Assembly (NCBI GenBank): GCA_026386805.1
Contig: JAPLMX010000209.1
Location: 1-35,599 of the forward strand
Direction: 5' to 3'
Length of the DNA: 35,599 nucleotides
Source of the DNA: Phycisphaerae bacterium
Lineage (GTDB): Bacteria > Planctomycetota > Phycisphaerae > Sedimentisphaerales > Anaerobacaceae
The position numbers and the translations under genes are program-made. Of the stretch, positions 7,494 to 15,964 are shown one piece after another. The notes below the pieces were generated by a model, which was not told the DNA's origin, searched no databases, and saw nothing but the letters and a program-made list of their open reading frames with translations. The stretch's first letter is position 1, and each line of letters opens with the position of its first letter.

Positions 7494-8927
7494 ATGCCGC
7501 AAGAAAAGAGCATCTACACCAGTCCGCTGGTCGAGCGGAACGCCTCGCCCGAGATGGCGGAGCTGTTCGGTCCGCAGAAAAAGTTCGGCACGTGGCGGCG
7601 GCTCTGGCTGGAGCTGGCCAAGGCCGAGAAGAAGCTCGGCCTGAACATCAAGCAGGGCCAGATCGACCAGATGGCCCGCCACCTTGACGATATCGACTTC
7701 AAGAAGGCGGCCCGCTACGAGCAGGAGCTGCGCCACGACGTGATGGCGCACATCCGGACATTCGGCGATGCGGCCCCAAAGGCGGCCCCGATCATCCACC
7801 TGGGCGCCACCAGTTGTTACGTCACCGACAATACGGACCTGATCCTCATGCGGGAGGGTCTCCAGCTTATCGCCGGCAAGCTGGCGGCCGTGATCGATCT
7901 GCTGGGCAAGTTCGCCGCCGAGTACCGCTCTATGCCCACGCTGTCCTTCACGCACTACCAGCCGGCCCAACTGACCACGGTCGGTAAGCGCGCGACGCTC
8001 TGGGGCTACGAGTTCGCGATGGACCTGGAAGAGATCGAGCACCGGATCGCCACGCTGCTGTTCCGGGGCGTCAAAGGCGTTACCGGCACACAAGCCTCCT
8101 TCCTGGAGCTCTTTGACGGCAATCACGCCAAGGTCAAGCGGCTTGACAAGATGGTCGCCGAGGCGTTCGACTTCAAAAAGGTCTGCGCCGTTACCGGCCA
8201 GACCTACCAGCGCAAGATCGACACGCTCGTCGTCAATACGCTGGCCTTAGTCGCCCAGTCGGCGCACAAGCTCTGCAACGACCTGCGGCTGCTGGCGAAC
8301 CTCAAGGAAATGGAAGAGCCCTTCGAGAAATACCAGGTCGGCTCCTCGGCGATGCCCTACAAGAGAAACCCGATGCGGTGCGAGCGGGTGACCGGCCTCG
8401 CCCGGCTGGTCCTGAGCATCGCGACCAGTCCGCCCATGACGGCCTCCGAGCAGTGGTTTGAGCGGACGTTGGACGACTCCTCCAATAGGCGAGTGGTCAT
8501 TCCGGAGGCGTTCCTGGCCGTGGACGGCATCTTGCAGGTCCTCCTGAACGTCCTCGATGGGCTGGTGGTCTACCCGAAGGTGATCGAGGCCCACGTCGCT
8601 GCCGAGCTGCCGTTCATGGCGAGCGAGAATATCCTAATGGCGGCCGTCAAGGCTGGCGGCAACCGCCAGGAGTTGCACGAGAAGATTCGCCTGCACTCGC
8701 AGGCCGCCTCCGCCGAGGTCAAGCGCTTCGGTCGATCCAACGACCTGATCGCCCGCCTGCGGGCAGACATCTCGTTCGCGAACATCGACTTCGCCAAGGT
8801 CCTGGACCCGGCGGCCTACGTCGGCCGGGCCCCGCAGCAAGTCGATGAATTCATCAGAACCATCGTGACCCCGATTCGGAAGAAGTACCGACAGGAACTG
8901 GGGCGAAAAGTTGAACTGAAAGTCTAA
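7494..8927 (+). CDS. purB: Adenylosuccinate lyase
   Basis: Catalyses two purine steps: SAICAR to AICAR plus fumarate, and adenylosuccinate to AMP plus fumarate. The 477-aa protein has the fumarase/aspartase superfamily signature GSSAMPYKRNP (residues 283-293), which includes the catalytic flexible loop, and the catalytic His region SFTHYQPAQLTTVGKR around H154. Length fits the eukaryote-like and Bacteroidetes/Planctomycetes PurB type. ATG 7494 is preceded by AAGGAAAGAGGA. It is followed after 150 nt by pyrE, so this stretch collects nucleotide synthesis genes. Confidence 0.95.
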   Translation: MPQEKSIYTSPLVERNASPEMAELFGPQKKFGTWRRLWLELAKAEKKLGLNIKQGQIDQMARHLDDIDFKKAARYEQELRHDVMAHIRTFGDAAPKAAPIIHLGATSCYVTDNTDLILMREGLQLIAGKLAAVIDLLGKFAAEYRSMPTLSFTHYQPAQLTTVGKRATLWGYEFAMDLEEIEHRIATLLFRGVKGVTGTQASFLELFDGNHAKVKRLDKMVAEAFDFKKVCAVTGQTYQRKIDTLVVNTLALVAQSAHKLCNDLRLLANLKEMEEPFEKYQVGSSAMPYKRNPMRCERVTGLARLVLSIATSPPMTASEQWFERTLDDSSNRRVVIPEAFLAVDGILQVLLNVLDGLVVYPKVIEAHVAAELPFMASENILMAAVKAGGNRQELHEKIRLHSQAASAEVKRFGRSNDLIARLRADISFANIDFAKVLDPAAYVGRAPQQVDEFIRTIVTPIRKKYRQELGRKVELKV

Positions 8928-8960
8928 CGCAGATTGGCATGAACCCTCTGCGTCCGGACT

Positions 8961-9069
8961 TTGTCATCCTGAGCGCCAGCGAAGGATCTGGCCATCGCAT
9001 ACATTGTGCGATCGTCCCATCCGTAGGCCGGATGCTTCACTTCGTTCAGCATGACACATGAAATGACAA
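8961..9069. repeat. Palindromic intergenic repeat between purB and pyrE
   Basis: The element opens with TTGTCATCCTGAGCGCCAGC and closes with ATGACAA, which pairs with its first seven bases (TTGTCAT at 8961-8967, ATGACAA at 9063-9069). Read on the minus strand it gives peptide-like fragments such as MLNEVKHP and RSFAGAQDD. From general knowledge, these fragments recur as false ORFs in many bacterial genomes, which marks this as a dispersed palindromic repeat and not a gene. Confidence 0.65.
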
Positions 9070-9079
9070 GGATGCTGCC

Positions 9080-9604
9080 ATGACCAGGAACGAACTCATC
9101 AAGCGTATCAAGGAAGTTGCCTACTTGGAGGGCGATTTCGTCCTTCGCAGCGGCAAACGCAGCAAATACTATCTCGACAAGTACCTGTTCGAGACCCGGC
9201 CCGACATCCTCAAGGCGCTCGGCAAGGAGTTTGCCAGGCATACGACGGACGACGTGACGCTGATCGCCGGGGCGGAGCTGGGCGGGGTGGCGCTGGCGGC
9301 GGCCGCCGCGATGGAGACCGGCAAGAACTGGATCATCGTCCGCAACAGCAAGAAGGACTACGGCACGAGCAAGCTCGTCGAAGGCGCGCTCAGCCCGGGC
9401 GACGTGGTCCTGCTCGTCGAGGACATTGCCACCACCGGCGGCCAAGTCCTCGAAGCGGCGAAGGTCATCACAGACGCCGGCGCCAAGGTCAAGAAGATCG
9501 TCTGCGTCATCGACCGCAAGCAAGGCGCCCGCGAGAACATCACCAGCGCCGGCTACACGTTCGAATCGATCCTTACGAAAGACGATTTGGGAATTGTTGA
9601 TTGA
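9080..9604 (+). CDS. pyrE: Orotate phosphoribosyltransferase
   Basis: Transfers phosphoribose from PRPP to orotate to give OMP, the fifth step of pyrimidine synthesis. The 174-aa protein has the PRPP-binding loop VVLLVEDIATTGGQ (residues ~110-123), and basic residues in the K-KDYGTSK flexible loop (~92-98). ATG 9080 has AAGGA upstream. The last codons fall inside an AT-rich inverted repeat, so the C-terminus may have been rewritten by that element. Followed by the ald locus after 85 nt. Confidence 0.93.
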   Translation: MTRNELIKRIKEVAYLEGDFVLRSGKRSKYYLDKYLFETRPDILKALGKEFARHTTDDVTLIAGAELGGVALAAAAAMETGKNWIIVRNSKKDYGTSKLVEGALSPGDVVLLVEDIATTGGQVLEAAKVITDAGAKVKKIVCVIDRKQGARENITSAGYTFESILTKDDLGIVD

Positions 9605-9678
9605 TGATTTTTGATTGATGATTTGGACTGGGCCGCCGGTCCGGTCTGAAATCAACAATCAACAATCTAAAATCAAAC
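9594..9678. repeat. AT-rich inverted repeat overlapping the pyrE stop
   Basis: The left arm is built from ATTGTTGATTGATGATT and TTTGATTGATGATTT; the right arm reads AAATCAACAATCAACAATCT and AAAATCAAA. The arms are near reverse complements around a GC-rich centre (GGGCCGCCGGTCCGG). The composition differs sharply from the GC-rich flanks. It supplies the last codons and stop of pyrE and ends just before the ald ribosome binding site, so it may form a terminator-like hairpin. Confidence 0.65.
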
Positions 9679-9689
9679 TTGAGGTAGAT

Positions 9690-10786
9690 ATGATCCTCGG
9701 CGTACCGAAGGAGATCAAGAAGGATGAGTATCGGGTGGGCCTGCTTCCCGTCGGCGCGGAGCTGCTGACCAAGGACGGCCACACCGTGCTGATCGAGAAA
9801 GACGCCGGGGTCGCCAGCGGATTCGATGATCGGCGATATTCTTCCGTCGGGGCTCAAATCGTCGAGGCGCCCGACGAAATCTATCGGCGGGCCGATTTGG
9901 TCGTGAAGGTCAAGGAGCCGCAGCCGCCCGAGATCGCCAAGCTTCGCGAGGGACAAATCGTCTTCTGCTATTTTCACTTCGCCGCCTCGCGGGGGCTGGC
10001 GGTCGCCTGCCTGAAAGCCGGCATTACGGCGGTTGCGTACGAGACTCTCAAGGACCCACAGGGCCGGCTGCCGCTACTGACGCCGATGACGAGATCGCCG
10101 GCCGAATGTCGATCCAGGAGGGGGCGAAATGCCTGGAACGGCCGATGATGGGCCAGGGCATTCTGCTGGGCGGCGTCCCTGGGGTGGCACCGGCCAACGT
10201 CCTGGTCCTCGGCGGCGGCATCGTCGGCACGAACGCCGCCCGCATGGCCGCCGGCCTGGCGGCGAACGTCACGATCATGGACATCAACCTGGATCGTCTG
10301 CGTTACCTCGACGAGGTGATGCCGGCCAACGTGACGACGATCTACAGCGACCCACACACGATCGAGGATTACGCCCTCCGCGCCGATCTGGTCGTGGGGG
10401 CCGTTCTCATCCCCGGCGGTCGGGCCCCCATCCTCATCCCGCGATCCCTGCTGAAGAAGATGAAGCCCGGCAGCGTGATCGTCGACGTCTGCATCGACCA
10501 GGGCGGGTGCACGGAGATGTCGCGACCCACCACGCACAGCGACCCCACCTACCTCGTGGATGGTGTCGTGCATTATTGCGTGACCAACATCCCAGGCGCG
10601 GTCAGTCGGACCTCAACTCTGGCCCTGTGCAACGCGACGCTGCCCTACGTCCGCCAACTCGCCTCAATGGGCGTCAAGGGCTTCACCGCCCTCGACCCCG
10701 GCCGCGCCGCCGCCATCAACCTGACCAACCACAAGCTCGTCAACCAAGCCGTCGCCCAAGCCTTTCCTGACCTGCCGGGCGCATGA
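9690..10786 (+). pseudogene. ald: Alanine dehydrogenase, split by a one-base deletion
   Basis: Ald interconverts L-alanine and pyruvate with NAD. The first part (ATG 9690, after GAGGTAGAT) reads MILGVPKEIKKDEYRVGLLP to LPLLTPMT and matches the substrate-binding half. The rest, in the +2 frame from about 10091, reads EIAGRMSIQEGAKCLERP, then ILLGGVPG, the NAD loop VLGGGIVGTNAARMA and DQGGCTEMSRPTTHSDP to the stop. Adding one G after position 10091 restores ATG-ACG-GAG-ATC-GCC and one 365-residue frame, close to the family's ~370. Everything else is intact, so this is either a recent frameshift or a sequencing or assembly error. If real, the C-terminal part could only be made by re-initiation. 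Confidence 0.9.
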
Positions 10787-10796
10787 CACAGAGCGT

Positions 10797-10875
10797 GGGT
10801 GCCATGTCTACGCTCGAGTAGACATGTTCGACCCAGTGAGCAAGACATGCTTACGCAAGCGGAAGCATGGCACCC
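10797..10875. repeat. Three-hairpin palindromic element
   Basis: An outer 10-bp stem (GGGTGCCATG at 10797-10806 with CATGGCACCC at 10866-10875) encloses two hairpins. One is CATGTCTAC/GTAGACATG with a 6-nt loop. The other is CATGCTT/AAGCATG around ACGCAAGCGG. It lies between the convergent ald and GH140-like genes and could act as a two-way terminator. The phrase AAGCATGGCACCC recurs in planctomycete intergenic DNA in my general knowledge, but I cannot count copies here. Confidence 0.65.
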
Positions 10876-10896
10876 GGAGCCTGCCCCCGATACTCG

Positions 10897-12168
10897 TCAG
10901 GTGCCCGATGGTTCAAGGATCAAGATCGCGTCTTCCCAGCCTTCGGGGGTGGAGAAGGATTGAGTCCCTGTACTCGCGAAGCGGCCGGCCGCAGTAGAGT
11001 TGCCTGTCTTCGGGTCGATCCAGCGGGCGTTCGCTTTGGCGGCGGCGATCTTGTCCATGTGGATCGAGAAAGATGCTCTACTGCCGAGGTACGCCATGAC
11101 CCATTTGCCGTCCTTGTGCCGGGCGGCGAGGTTCAGGATCTGGCCCTCGGTCTGGCCGCCGGTGGTGAAGATTGACTGATCTGGAACGAGATACCACCAC
11201 TCATTGAGGCCCAGGAAGGCCTTCTTGAGGATGCCCAACTGCACGGCGCCAGGGGCGTCGAGGGCCTGTTTCCAGGTGGGCAGGACCCGCCAGCTATCGT
11301 TGTGCCCGTAGGTATGGTGAGCGCCGGCCAAGTAGGAGTAATACGCCTGCCGGCGGATCCACAGCGGGGTCACGTCGAAGCCGTACTCCGACCCGCGCTC
11401 GTAAGCACCTTCGCCCATCAAGACGGGCTTGACCGGCTTGAGATTGTAGTCGTGGGTCACCATCGGATAGATTAGCTCGACGCTCTTCCACGTCTGCATG
11501 CAGTCGAAATCCAGCCACTTTTCTTCATGAAGGAAGCTGGACGAGTAAGGAGCCGGGTCGGGCTTGAAGGTGATGAGGTGATATCCGCCGTCGCCTTCGT
11601 GCAGGCCGGCCGCCAGCTCGCGGAGGATGGGGACGAACTCTTGCTTCGCCTCCGGCGTCATGGACCAGACGATATTGGGCACGTCCTTGTACCGCTGCGC
11701 CAGCCATTTCGCCCACGCCCGGCCGTTCTCCGCCGTGATGCACTTGCGATATCGCTGGTGATAGAGGGTCATGGAGATGGTCACATTGTTCTCGCGGGCG
11801 ATCTGAAGCACGGCGTCCACGTTCTTGAAATACGCCTCGTTCGGCGTCAGCGGGTTGTCGTTGATCCAGGGCTTCTCCCCATACACGTTGGGCTTCGTGC
11901 CGTCGCCCACGCCCATCAGCATCACCTGCGCGAAGACGAATCCCTTTTCGGCCGTCTTCTCCAGAATCGTGCGGGCGTCCTCGATCTTGTACTCTCGAAA
12001 GAGCTGCCACTGGGTCGTGCCCAGCCAGAAGACGGGCTTTCCCTTCTGGTCCACGAAGTACCGCCCATTGTCACTCACCTTGACCGGATACGCCGACCGC
12101 TCAGCGGCTGAGACAACGATGGACGAGAATACAATGAGCAACGTGAATGCTTTGACCATTCGTTTCAT
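10897..12168 (-). CDS. Secreted GH140-like hydrolase (DUF4038, apiosidase-like)
   Basis: A 423-aa exported protein. Residues 1-22 form a signal peptide (MKRMVKAFTLLIVF, then SSIVVSAA). The barrel domain begins with NGRYFVDQKGKPVFWLGTTQ, the hallmark of DUF4038 proteins, whose founding GH140 members remove apiose from rhamnogalacturonan II. LMGEGAYERG (around residue 255) carries the probable nucleophile Glu. The last ~90 residues (ANARWIDPKTGNSTAAG to DAILIL) match the beta-sandwich domain usually paired with DUF4038. The sugar it attacks is not known. ATG 12168 follows a GGGAGG box. The gene lies 23 nt after coaB, an odd place for a polysaccharide enzyme, and may be read through from the housekeeping operon. 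Confidence 0.82.
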   Translation of the reverse strand: MKRMVKAFTLLIVFSSIVVSAAERSAYPVKVSDNGRYFVDQKGKPVFWLGTTQWQLFREYKIEDARTILEKTAEKGFVFAQVMLMGVGDGTKPNVYGEKPWINDNPLTPNEAYFKNVDAVLQIARENNVTISMTLYHQRYRKCITAENGRAWAKWLAQRYKDVPNIVWSMTPEAKQEFVPILRELAAGLHEGDGGYHLITFKPDPAPYSSSFLHEEKWLDFDCMQTWKSVELIYPMVTHDYNLKPVKPVLMGEGAYERGSEYGFDVTPLWIRRQAYYSYLAGAHHTYGHNDSWRVLPTWKQALDAPGAVQLGILKKAFLGLNEWWYLVPDQSIFTTGGQTEGQILNLAARHKDGKWVMAYLGSRASFSIHMDKIAAAKANARWIDPKTGNSTAAGRFASTGTQSFSTPEGWEDAILILEPSGT

Positions 12169-12191
12169 TTTTGTGCCTCCCATCTTCCATT

Positions 12192-12821
12192 TCACTCAAT
12201 GACACTGATCACAGCGATCATGCGGATGATACAACCCGCGCTCGCCGTCTTGCGTGCAGCACTGATCTGAACCCAGTCCGAGTTGATGGTCTTGATGTGC
12301 AGGGTTGACGTGTCGGCCCCGATCGCCCCGGGGGTGTTGGCGATGATCATGTCGAGGTTCTTCTCACGCATCTTCCGCCCGGCGTTGGCCCGCAAGTCTC
12401 GGTCTTCGAGGGCGAAGCCGACAAGCATTTGTCCACGTCTCTTTTGTCGCCCGGCCCACTTGAGGATGTCTGCCGTCGGCTTCAGTTCGAGCGTGAGCTT
12501 GGCCGCTTGCTTCTTGAGTTTTGTCTTTGAAGGGCGAGCCAGCGTGTAGTCCGCTACGGCGGCGGCCATGATCAGGCAATCGCATTCGGCGAAGTGCTCC
12601 TTCACCGCTTCGAACATCTCAGCCGCGCTCTCCACGCGGACGACCTCGGTGCCTGCGGGCGGCTTGAGAGCGGTCGGAGCAGTAATCAGCGTGACCTTGT
12701 GCCCAGCCTTCAGCGCCGCCCGAGCTAGGGCATAGCCCATCTTGCCGCTGCTGGCGTTGGAGATGAATCGAACGGGATCGATGTATTCGCGTGTGCCCCC
12801 GGCCGTAATGAGAAACCGCAT
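12192..12821 (-). CDS. coaB: Phosphopantothenate-cysteine ligase, stand-alone
   Basis: Joins cysteine to 4'-phosphopantothenate in coenzyme A synthesis. Residues 1-20 are the CoaB opening (MRFLITAGGTREYIDPVRFI), followed by SNASSGKMGYALA; later come MAAAVADYTLA and MLVGFALE. Usually CoaB is the C-terminal half of a fused CoaBC protein. Here it is a separate 209-aa frame, starting 67 nt after the coaC stop. ATG 12821 was chosen because the ITAGG motif follows at once; GTG at 12875 in the same frame would give an 18-residue extension with no family match. The end (VQISAARKTASAGCIIRMIA) corresponds to the usual final helix but lacks the common SK pair. Confidence 0.88.
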   Translation of the reverse strand: MRFLITAGGTREYIDPVRFISNASSGKMGYALARAALKAGHKVTLITAPTALKPPAGTEVVRVESAAEMFEAVKEHFAECDCLIMAAAVADYTLARPSKTKLKKQAAKLTLELKPTADILKWAGRQKRRGQMLVGFALEDRDLRANAGRKMREKNLDMIIANTPGAIGADTSTLHIKTINSDWVQISAARKTASAGCIIRMIAVISVIE

Positions 12822-12888
12822 GTCACACCCCCGCACACGATAGAACCATCGCCAAGCTTCGTTTGACGACGCCACCCAGAGTCGCCAC

Positions 12889-13449
12889 TCATGTTCTCTT
12901 GTGCTTGCTGGCCATTTCCTCGAGGGCCGCCAGGATTTCCTGCGGCTCGGCCATGCGGCCCACGCCCTCTGTGCCGCAGGCTAAGCGGCCGGCGGCGGGG
13001 CCGACCATTCGCATTCCCGTGGCCCGCAGCGTTTGGACGTTGCGCTGCGTGGCCGGGTTTTCCCACATTCGTGTGTTCATCGCCGGGGCATAGAGGGTCG
13101 GCGTGGCCCAGCACGTGCCCAGGACCGTGCTGAGCAGATCGTCGCAGATCCCGTTGGCGGCCTTGGCGATGATGTCGGCCGTCGCGGGCGCGATCACGAC
13201 GATCTGGGCCCAGTCGGCCAGGGCGATATGCGACATTTGATGGCCTTGTGGGTCGGTCCACAGGGACGTGAACACGGGCGCGCCCGTCACCGCCTCGAAG
13301 CTCTTGGGCCCGACCAGTTGGCAGGCATTCTCGGTCATGACGGTACGAACCTTGGCCCCGGCTGCCGTCAGCTTGCCAGCCAAGTCCACTGCCTTATAGG
13401 CGGCAATCCCGCCCGTCACGCCGAGCAGAATGTTCAGATCCTTAAGCAC
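12889..13449 (-). CDS. coaC: Phosphopantothenoylcysteine decarboxylase, stand-alone
   Basis: FMN-dependent decarboxylase giving 4'-phosphopantetheine. The 186-aa protein holds the flavoprotein fold opening ILLGVTGGIAAYKAVDLA, the active-site His region QMSHIALADWA, the substrate motif PAMNTRMWENPATQRN and ACGTEGVGRMAEP. It ends at the point where the decarboxylase half of a fused CoaBC protein would end. It starts 19 nt after rpoZ in the yicC-gmk-rpoZ-coaC-coaB run, the position where coaBC is found in many bacteria. Confidence 0.9.
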   Translation of the reverse strand: MLKDLNILLGVTGGIAAYKAVDLAGKLTAAGAKVRTVMTENACQLVGPKSFEAVTGAPVFTSLWTDPQGHQMSHIALADWAQIVVIAPATADIIAKAANGICDDLLSTVLGTCWATPTLYAPAMNTRMWENPATQRNVQTLRATGMRMVGPAAGRLACGTEGVGRMAEPQEILAALEEMASKHKRT

Positions 13450-13468
13450 TCCCGCACCCGCCGCTCAC

Positions 13469-13744
13469 TCACAAGGTCCGTTTCTCGAACGCTCGGTCCG
13501 CCTCGTCGGCCCGGGCATCCGCGGCGGCCTTGATCTTGCGCTCGTAGGCGGCCTCGTCGATCGTGATCTTGTCCTGCAGGATCTCCTGCACGACGATCTC
13601 CATCATCGTCCGGCCCTCGGTGTTCTCGATCAGGGGACGGGAGCCTTGCAGCAGCTCGAGCATCCGCTTTTGGATCAGCGCCGCCAGCTTGAACCGGCCC
13701 CCGACCTTTTTGACGATTAGTTCACTCTTGAGTTCTTCCAGCAT
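13469..13744 (-). CDS. rpoZ: RNA polymerase omega subunit
   Basis: A 91-aa protein that helps fold and assemble the beta' subunit. The conserved core [18 protein letters not shown] (residues ~11-28) and the stretch [17 protein letters not shown] are recognisable. Its ATG overlaps the gmk stop by one base (TAATG), so translation is coupled. The gmk-rpoZ order is a widespread arrangement that supports the call. Confidence 0.88.
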   Translation of the reverse strand: MLEELKSELIVKKVGGRFKLAALIQKRMLELLQGSRPLIENTEGRTMMEIVVQEILQDKITIDEAAYERKIKAAADARADEADRAFEKRTL

Positions 13745-14367
13745 TATTGATCTCCATTTTGCCGAGGTTCCGCATCGATTCCCGGTGCGTTCTCGATGAT
13801 CCGGATGACCTTGCCGATGGCCTGCTCCAGATCGTCATTGATCACCATATTGTCATAATACTGCTGCGCGGCGGCGATCTCACTCTTGGCGCCGCTGAGC
13901 CGTCGGGCGACGACCGCGCCGCTTTCGCGGCCCCGGTGCCCCAGCCGCTCGGCCAGCGTCTTGCCGCTGGGCGGCAGAATGAAGACCATCGTCGCCTGCG
14001 GGTAGATCGCCTTGACCTGCCTAGCCCCCTGGACGTCGATCTCCAGAATCACCGTCTTGCCGGCGTTCAACGCCTCGTCGGTCTTGTCCCGGGGCGTGCC
14101 GTAAAGGTTCCCGAAGACCTCGGCGTATTCCAGAAGCGAGCCGTCCTCGATCCGTTTGCGAAACTGCTCCCGGGAGACGAACCAGTATTCCCGGCCGTCT
14201 TGCTCCGTCGCCGCCTGGGGCCGGGTCGTCACGGAAACGCTCAGGTACGCATCGTCCAGCCGCTTGAGGAGCTGCCCGGTGATGGTGCTCTTGCCCACAC
14301 CCGAGGGGCCGCTAATAATAATCAACTTGCCCCGTGTCGTTTCCTGGTCACGTTTCTGGGCCATCAT
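13744..14367 (-). CDS. gmk: Guanylate kinase
   Basis: Phosphorylates GMP to GDP with ATP. The P-loop is GPSGVGKST (residues ~20-28), followed by the GMP-binding segment [22 protein letters not shown] split across two strands, [14 protein letters not shown], and [14 protein letters not shown]. The product is 207 aa, the usual size. The chosen ATG (14365-14367) overlaps the yicC stop in an ATGA junction; a second ATG follows directly. The frame extends 14 codons upstream inside yicC without support. Confidence 0.95.
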   Translation of the reverse strand: MMAQKRDQETTRGKLIIISGPSGVGKSTITGQLLKRLDDAYLSVSVTTRPQAATEQDGREYWFVSREQFRKRIEDGSLLEYAEVFGNLYGTPRDKTDEALNAGKTVILEIDVQGARQVKAIYPQATMVFILPPSGKTLAERLGHRGRESGAVVARRLSGAKSEIAAAQQYYDNMVINDDLEQAIGKVIRIIENAPGIDAEPRQNGDQ

Positions 14368-15248
14368 TCCACGTTCTGGATTTGTTCTTTGAGCCGCTCG
14401 ATCAGGCATTTGATGTCCACCACGGCCTGGGCGATCTGGGGATCACCGGCCTTGCTGGCCATGGTGTTGGCTTCGCGGAGCATCTCCTGGCTAAGAAAAT
14501 CCAGTCGCCGGCCGGCCTGCCCATCCGTCTGGCAGATCTGCGCGAACTGTTGCAGATGGGCGTCCAGCCGGGCGATCTCCTCCGAGATATCCGACCGGTC
14601 GGCCAGAATCGCCACTTCCCGTGCCAGCGTCTGCTCGTCCAGCTTGAGCTTGGCCTCGGCCAGCAGCTCATCAACGCGTTTGCGCAGCTTTTTGGCGTAA
14701 TCCTGCGTCACGGAGCCGCTGCATTGGCGGATCGTCTCCAACTCGGTATGGATGGCCTCACAGTGCTTTTTCAGGTCGGCGTCGAGGAAGGTGCCTTCCG
14801 CTTCCCGCATTCGCTCGAGTTTGTCCAAGGCCTTGGCGGTCAGCCGCAGCACGAATTCCTTGATCCGGACCATCTGCTCCTCGTCCGGCAGCACCGGCTG
14901 GACGATCCCCGGCAATTCCAGCAGACCCGCCAGGTCGATGTTCCCCGTGACACCCACGGAGGCGCTGACGGCGTTGAGCTTCGTCACCACCGAGCGCAAG
15001 GCCGTCTCGTCGATCTCGAACAGCGCGTGGTCGGCGATGGCTTTGAGGCGCAGCACGTAGTTGATCGTCCCGCGCGACAGATGCCGGCGCAGCTCCTTGT
15101 CGATCTCGTCTTCCAGGAAGGCGGTCCCCTCCGGCAGCTTGATGATCGTCTTGAGATAGCGGTTGTTGACGGCCTTGATCTCGATGGCATAGGACACACC
15201 CTCGAGTTCGTCGGCTGCTTCACCGTATCCGGTCATGCTGTTGAGCAT
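14364..15248 (-). CDS. yicC: YicC-family endoribonuclease
   Basis: A 294-aa YicC homologue; E. coli YicC is an endoribonuclease that takes part in small-RNA turnover. The N-terminal signature MLNSMTGYGEA and NNRYLKTIIKLPE are typical, as is the C-terminal RLDFLSQEMLREANTMASK, then [20 protein letters not shown] ending (here [15 protein letters not shown]). It is the first gene of the tightly overlapping yicC-gmk-rpoZ block and starts 106 nt after secG. Confidence 0.93.
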   Translation of the reverse strand: MLNSMTGYGEAADELEGVSYAIEIKAVNNRYLKTIIKLPEGTAFLEDEIDKELRRHLSRGTINYVLRLKAIADHALFEIDETALRSVVTKLNAVSASVGVTGNIDLAGLLELPGIVQPVLPDEEQMVRIKEFVLRLTAKALDKLERMREAEGTFLDADLKKHCEAIHTELETIRQCSGSVTQDYAKKLRKRVDELLAEAKLKLDEQTLAREVAILADRSDISEEIARLDAHLQQFAQICQTDGQAGRRLDFLSQEMLREANTMASKAGDPQIAQAVVDIKCLIERLKEQIQNVE

Positions 15249-15354
15249 GGGGTTTCCGTCATTCCAATCTCATATCTTGGGTTCGTCCGGGGCTGGGAAT
15301 CTCGTGCGTTCGATTCGCGGCCCCCGACACTTGTCGCCGTGCAGCCATAGGGCA

Positions 15355-15879
15355 TTAGCCGCCGGTCTTGCCGGCGTCGGCGCTGGGCGTCGTCGATGCG
15401 CCTGGCGTTGCCGGAGTGCTCGTACCGCTCGCACCGGGCGCAGGCGTAGACGGCTGACTTGCGGGCGCCGAGGGCTGGGTCTGGCCCGACGGCGTCGTAG
15501 CCGGTGCAGCCGTCGGCGTCGGCGTCGGCTGTTCGGTGGCGCCGGGCTGCGGCGTGGCTGTCTGCCCGCTCGTCAGCGGCTGCTGGCTTGCCGGCGGCAA
15601 CGCCTGGCCGAACTTGACCGGCGGTCGGTAGTACCGGGCCATCACGACCGCCAGGACCAGGAAAACCGAGACCAGCACGATCGTCACCCACGTCAGGAAA
15701 TCGCCGGTCTTCGAGCCCAGCAGACCACTGGCCATGCCGCCGCCGAACGCGCCGCTCAGACCGCCGCCTCGACCCTTCTGCATCAGAACCACCAGGATCA
15801 AGATCAGCGAGACCAGAACGAACAGCACGGCCGCGAACTTCATCAAAATGCCAACAGCCAACAGCGGTAGTACAGTCAT
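15355..15879 (-). CDS. secG: Preprotein translocase subunit SecG with long Pro/Thr-rich tail
   Basis: Part of the SecYEG channel. Two membrane helices (residues ~13-33 and ~62-82) flank the conserved cytoplasmic loop LMQKGRGGGLSGAFGGG. The total is 174 aa because a ~85-residue tail rich in Pro, Thr, Ala, Gln and Ser follows the second helix; the usual bacterial SecG has 75-110 residues. By topology the tail should lie on the periplasmic side. ATG 15879 has GAGG eight bases upstream; an in-frame ATG at 15843 would remove a short hydrophobic lead. It lies 85 nt after tpiA. Confidence 0.9.
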   Translation of the reverse strand: MTVLPLLAVGILMKFAAVLFVLVSLILILVVLMQKGRGGGLSGAFGGGMASGLLGSKTGDFLTWVTIVLVSVFLVLAVVMARYYRPPVKFGQALPPASQQPLTSGQTATPQPGATEQPTPTPTAAPATTPSGQTQPSAPASQPSTPAPGASGTSTPATPGASTTPSADAGKTGG

Positions 15880-15964
15880 ATCTATGCCTCAATAAACAAG
15901 CCATTGCACGACGATGACACGTCGCATCGGTCAGTTTCCGTCATTTCGCCACGTCCGTTCGGCA

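Noticed and set aside
6303..8126. Continuation of the transporter frame on the minus strand through purB and the reductase gene
   Set aside because: It is the antisense of two well-supported genes, with no transporter-like or domain-like sequence.
10091..10092. Programmed ribosomal frameshift in ald
   Set aside because: No slippery heptamer, internal Shine-Dalgarno or downstream structure is evident; a plain one-base loss is simpler.
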